Part shown: in pieces, positions 5,732 to 7,090 of the stretch
Layout: each line of letters opens with the position of its first letter
How positions within the stretch are numbered: the stretch's first letter is position 1
NCBI GenBank assembly: GCA_039920305.1
Contig: JBDSEA010000052.1
Location: 1-7,090 of the forward strand
Source of the DNA: DASRAJ01 sp039920305
GTDB taxonomy: Bacteria > Bacteroidota > Bacteroidia > Chitinophagales > UBA10324
Direction of reading: 5' to 3'
DNA length: 7,090 nt
Notes under the pieces: model-generated
The model's database searches: none
What the model saw: the letters and a program-made list of their open reading frames with translations, nothing else
Told to the model about the DNA's origin: nothing
Translations under genes and position numbers: made by a program

Positions 5732-7090
5732 ATGGAAAAATCATTACAAATCATCTGCTTCCTTTCCTTTCTTTTTTTTCTCACTTCAGAAAGTTTTGCT
5801 CAGCAAAGTTCCTGGACCTGGATGAAAGGAGATACCATCAGCGGCAGCACCGGAATTTTCGGAACAATCACTGTCGCTGACTCACTCAATACACCTCCGG
5901 CTTTATACGAACCCTGTGAATGGCTTGATCACCAGGGAAAATTCTGGCTCTTCGGAGGATTGCATGGTGTCAATGAATACGGAGCTCTATGGACCTATGA
6001 TCCCTTAGCGAATATGTGGACATGGATGCATGGCTTAAGCAGCCTCAATCCAACAGGATCATATGGAACAAAGGGTGTACCCGCAGCAAGCAACCGGCCA
6101 GGATCTCGATTTTGTGCATCCTCATGGGTTGATACCAGTGGTAACCTGTGGATGTATGGCGGTTATGGGCGTACAACAAATAATATAGTTGGAGGATTAA
6201 GTGATTTATGGAAGTACGATATCAATACAAATTTGTGGACATGGATGAGTGGATTCAACACACTTGATGTTACAGCAGTTTTCGGAACACAGGGAATGGC
6301 TGATTCAGCGAATACTCCTGGTGGGAGATTAGAGACCGCTGCTACATGGGTGGATGATTCAAATAACCTTTGGCTCTTTGGCGGAATACTTTGTTGTAGT
6401 GCAAGTGGTGACATGAATGACATTTGGAAATATAACATGAGCACCAGTGAATGGACATGGGTCAAGGGCAGCAGTGCTCCAAATCAACTTTCGGTTTATG
6501 GAACCAAGGGAGTTCCGGCTGCTGATAATACACCCGGAGGGCGGCGGGTTTATTCGCACTGGAAAACCGCAGACAATAAATTCTGGATTTTTGGCGGACA
6601 GCAGTACAGCAACGATTGTTATGCTGACCTGTGGCGATATGATCCGGAAACAAATGAATGGACCTGGATGAGTGGAAGCAGTGCAGCTAATTTTACCGGC
6701 TCATATGGAAATATATGTAAACCTGATTCTTTGAATGAGCCACCGGCGAGAATGGAGAACCGTTTTTATTCAACCGATTCCTGTTTTAACTTCTGGATGT
6801 TTGGCGGAACAAATACCGTTTTGAACGAATATTATAATGATGCGTGGTACTATAATACTTCAGTCAATGAATGGAAGTGGATCAGCGGTTCAGATAGCAC
6901 TGGAGAAAATGGTTTTTATGGTACGCAGGGTGTACCGGGTATTGATAATCATCCGGGAGCGCGCTTCGGTGGAGTTGCCTGGCAGGGGCCTGATCAAACC
7001 TTCTGGCTTTTTGGTGGAGATGGATTAGATTTTGGACAATTGAATGACCTATGGCGACTTCAGCCTGCAGAGTGCATTGAATGCAGCCCT
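5732..7090 (+). CDS. Secreted kelch-like repeat protein, 3' end cut by window edge
   Basis: The 453 codons seen run open off the right edge. A signal peptide is clear: MEKS, a hydrophobic run at 5-18, and S-F-A/Q cleavage after residue 23. The mature protein is six tandem units of 68-73 residues. Each opens with WTWM-x-G, passes YGT-x-GVPAA-x-N-x-PGGR, then an FWLFGG or LWMYGG strand (the Gly-Gly hallmark of kelch motifs) and LNDLWKYD before the next WTW. Six units could close a six-bladed beta-propeller, a binding scaffold for protein or carbohydrate; no catalytic residues are evident. After the sixth unit, LQPAECIECSP with two Cys suggests a new domain. Proteins of this layout in Bacteroidota usually end in a T9SS sorting tail, to be expected beyond the window. 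ATG 5732 gives a normal signal peptide. The ligand is unknown. No convincing promoter or Shine-Dalgarno is seen. Confidence 0.9.
   Translation, partial: MEKSLQIICFLSFLFFLTSESFAQQSSWTWMKGDTISGSTGIFGTITVADSLNTPPALYEPCEWLDHQGKFWLFGGLHGVNEYGALWTYDPLANMWTWMHGLSSLNPTGSYGTKGVPAASNRPGSRFCASSWVDTSGNLWMYGGYGRTTNNIVGGLSDLWKYDINTNLWTWMSGFNTLDVTAVFGTQGMADSANTPGGRLETAATWVDDSNNLWLFGGILCCSASGDMNDIWKYNMSTSEWTWVKGSSAPNQLSVYGTKGVPAADNTPGGRRVYSHWKTADNKFWIFGGQQYSNDCYADLWRYDPETNEWTWMSGSSAANFTGSYGNICKPDSLNEPPARMENRFYSTDSCFNFWMFGGTNTVLNEYYNDAWYYNTSVNEWKWISGSDSTGENGFYGTQGVPGIDNHPGARFGGVAWQGPDQTFWLFGGDGLDFGQLNDLWRLQPAECIECSP
5813..7054 (+). repeat. Six tandem ~70-codon kelch-like units
   Basis: Units start at the W-T/K-W motif at protein residues 28, 96, 169, 241, 310 and 381, spacings of 68, 73, 72, 69 and 71. 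The units are diverged at DNA level, so this is an old protein repeat and not a fresh tandem duplication. Units 2, 3, 4 and 6 keep the YGT/FGT-x-G block best. Unit 5 has the variant YGNICKPDSLNEPPAR, and unit 1 the shorter FGTITVADSLNTPPA, so units 1 and 5 share the xDSLNxPPA variant. Confidence 0.85.

Noticed and set aside
6163..7028. Small ORFs on both strands inside the kelch-like gene
   Set aside because: Out-of-frame shadows of the repeat protein.
5813..7054. Tandem DNA repeat or CRISPR-like array
   Set aside because: Repetition is at protein level, with about 210-base units of diverged sequence inside one open frame.

Overview
The window looks like a piece of a Bacteroidota chromosome, probably a free-living Chitinophagales/Sphingobacteriales-type lineage. 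Four things point there: a short GyrB without the long C-terminal insertion of enterobacterial GyrB, a DUF4468-type secreted protein, a type IX secretion (T9SS) sorting-tail fragment together with a large secreted kelch-type protein, and several upstream regions carrying the Bacteroidota -7 promoter element TAnnTTTG with no obvious Shine-Dalgarno sequence. This assignment is inferred from protein style; no rRNA is present.

Layout, left to right. (1) 1-1880, minus strand: gyrB, cut by the left edge with only about the last 25-30 residues missing. (2) 2091-2645, plus strand: a secreted DUF4468-like protein, divergent from gyrB across a 210-bp region. (3) 2728-2820, minus strand: a possible 30-residue single-pass membrane microprotein. 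(4) 2923-3753, plus strand: a lipoprotein of the metallo-beta-lactamase (MBL) fold with a complete set of metal ligands, expressed from a promoter almost touching its start codon. (5) 3789-4556 and 4624-5052, minus strand: a CooC-like deviant-Walker ATPase with a CxC metal site, preceded by a membrane-anchored, Cys-rich protein ending in a YHS/TRASH-like metal-binding domain. (6) 5053-5731: a 679-bp low-density stretch holding the relic of a T9SS C-terminal sorting tail and a doubtful minus-strand ORF. (7) 5732-7090, plus strand: the first 453 residues of a secreted protein with six ~70-residue kelch-like units, running off the right edge.

No CRISPR array, tRNA, rRNA, transposase or integrase is visible. 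Most of the window is ordinary housekeeping and hypothetical chromosome. The part most worth following up is the YHS-protein/CooC-like ATPase pair. CooC proteins are nickel-delivery ATPases for carbon monoxide dehydrogenase, yet no CODH gene is in sight and the partner is an envelope metal-binding protein, so the pair may serve another metal-trafficking job. The T9SS relic just upstream of an intact surface-type gene suggests turnover of secreted-protein genes at this locus.
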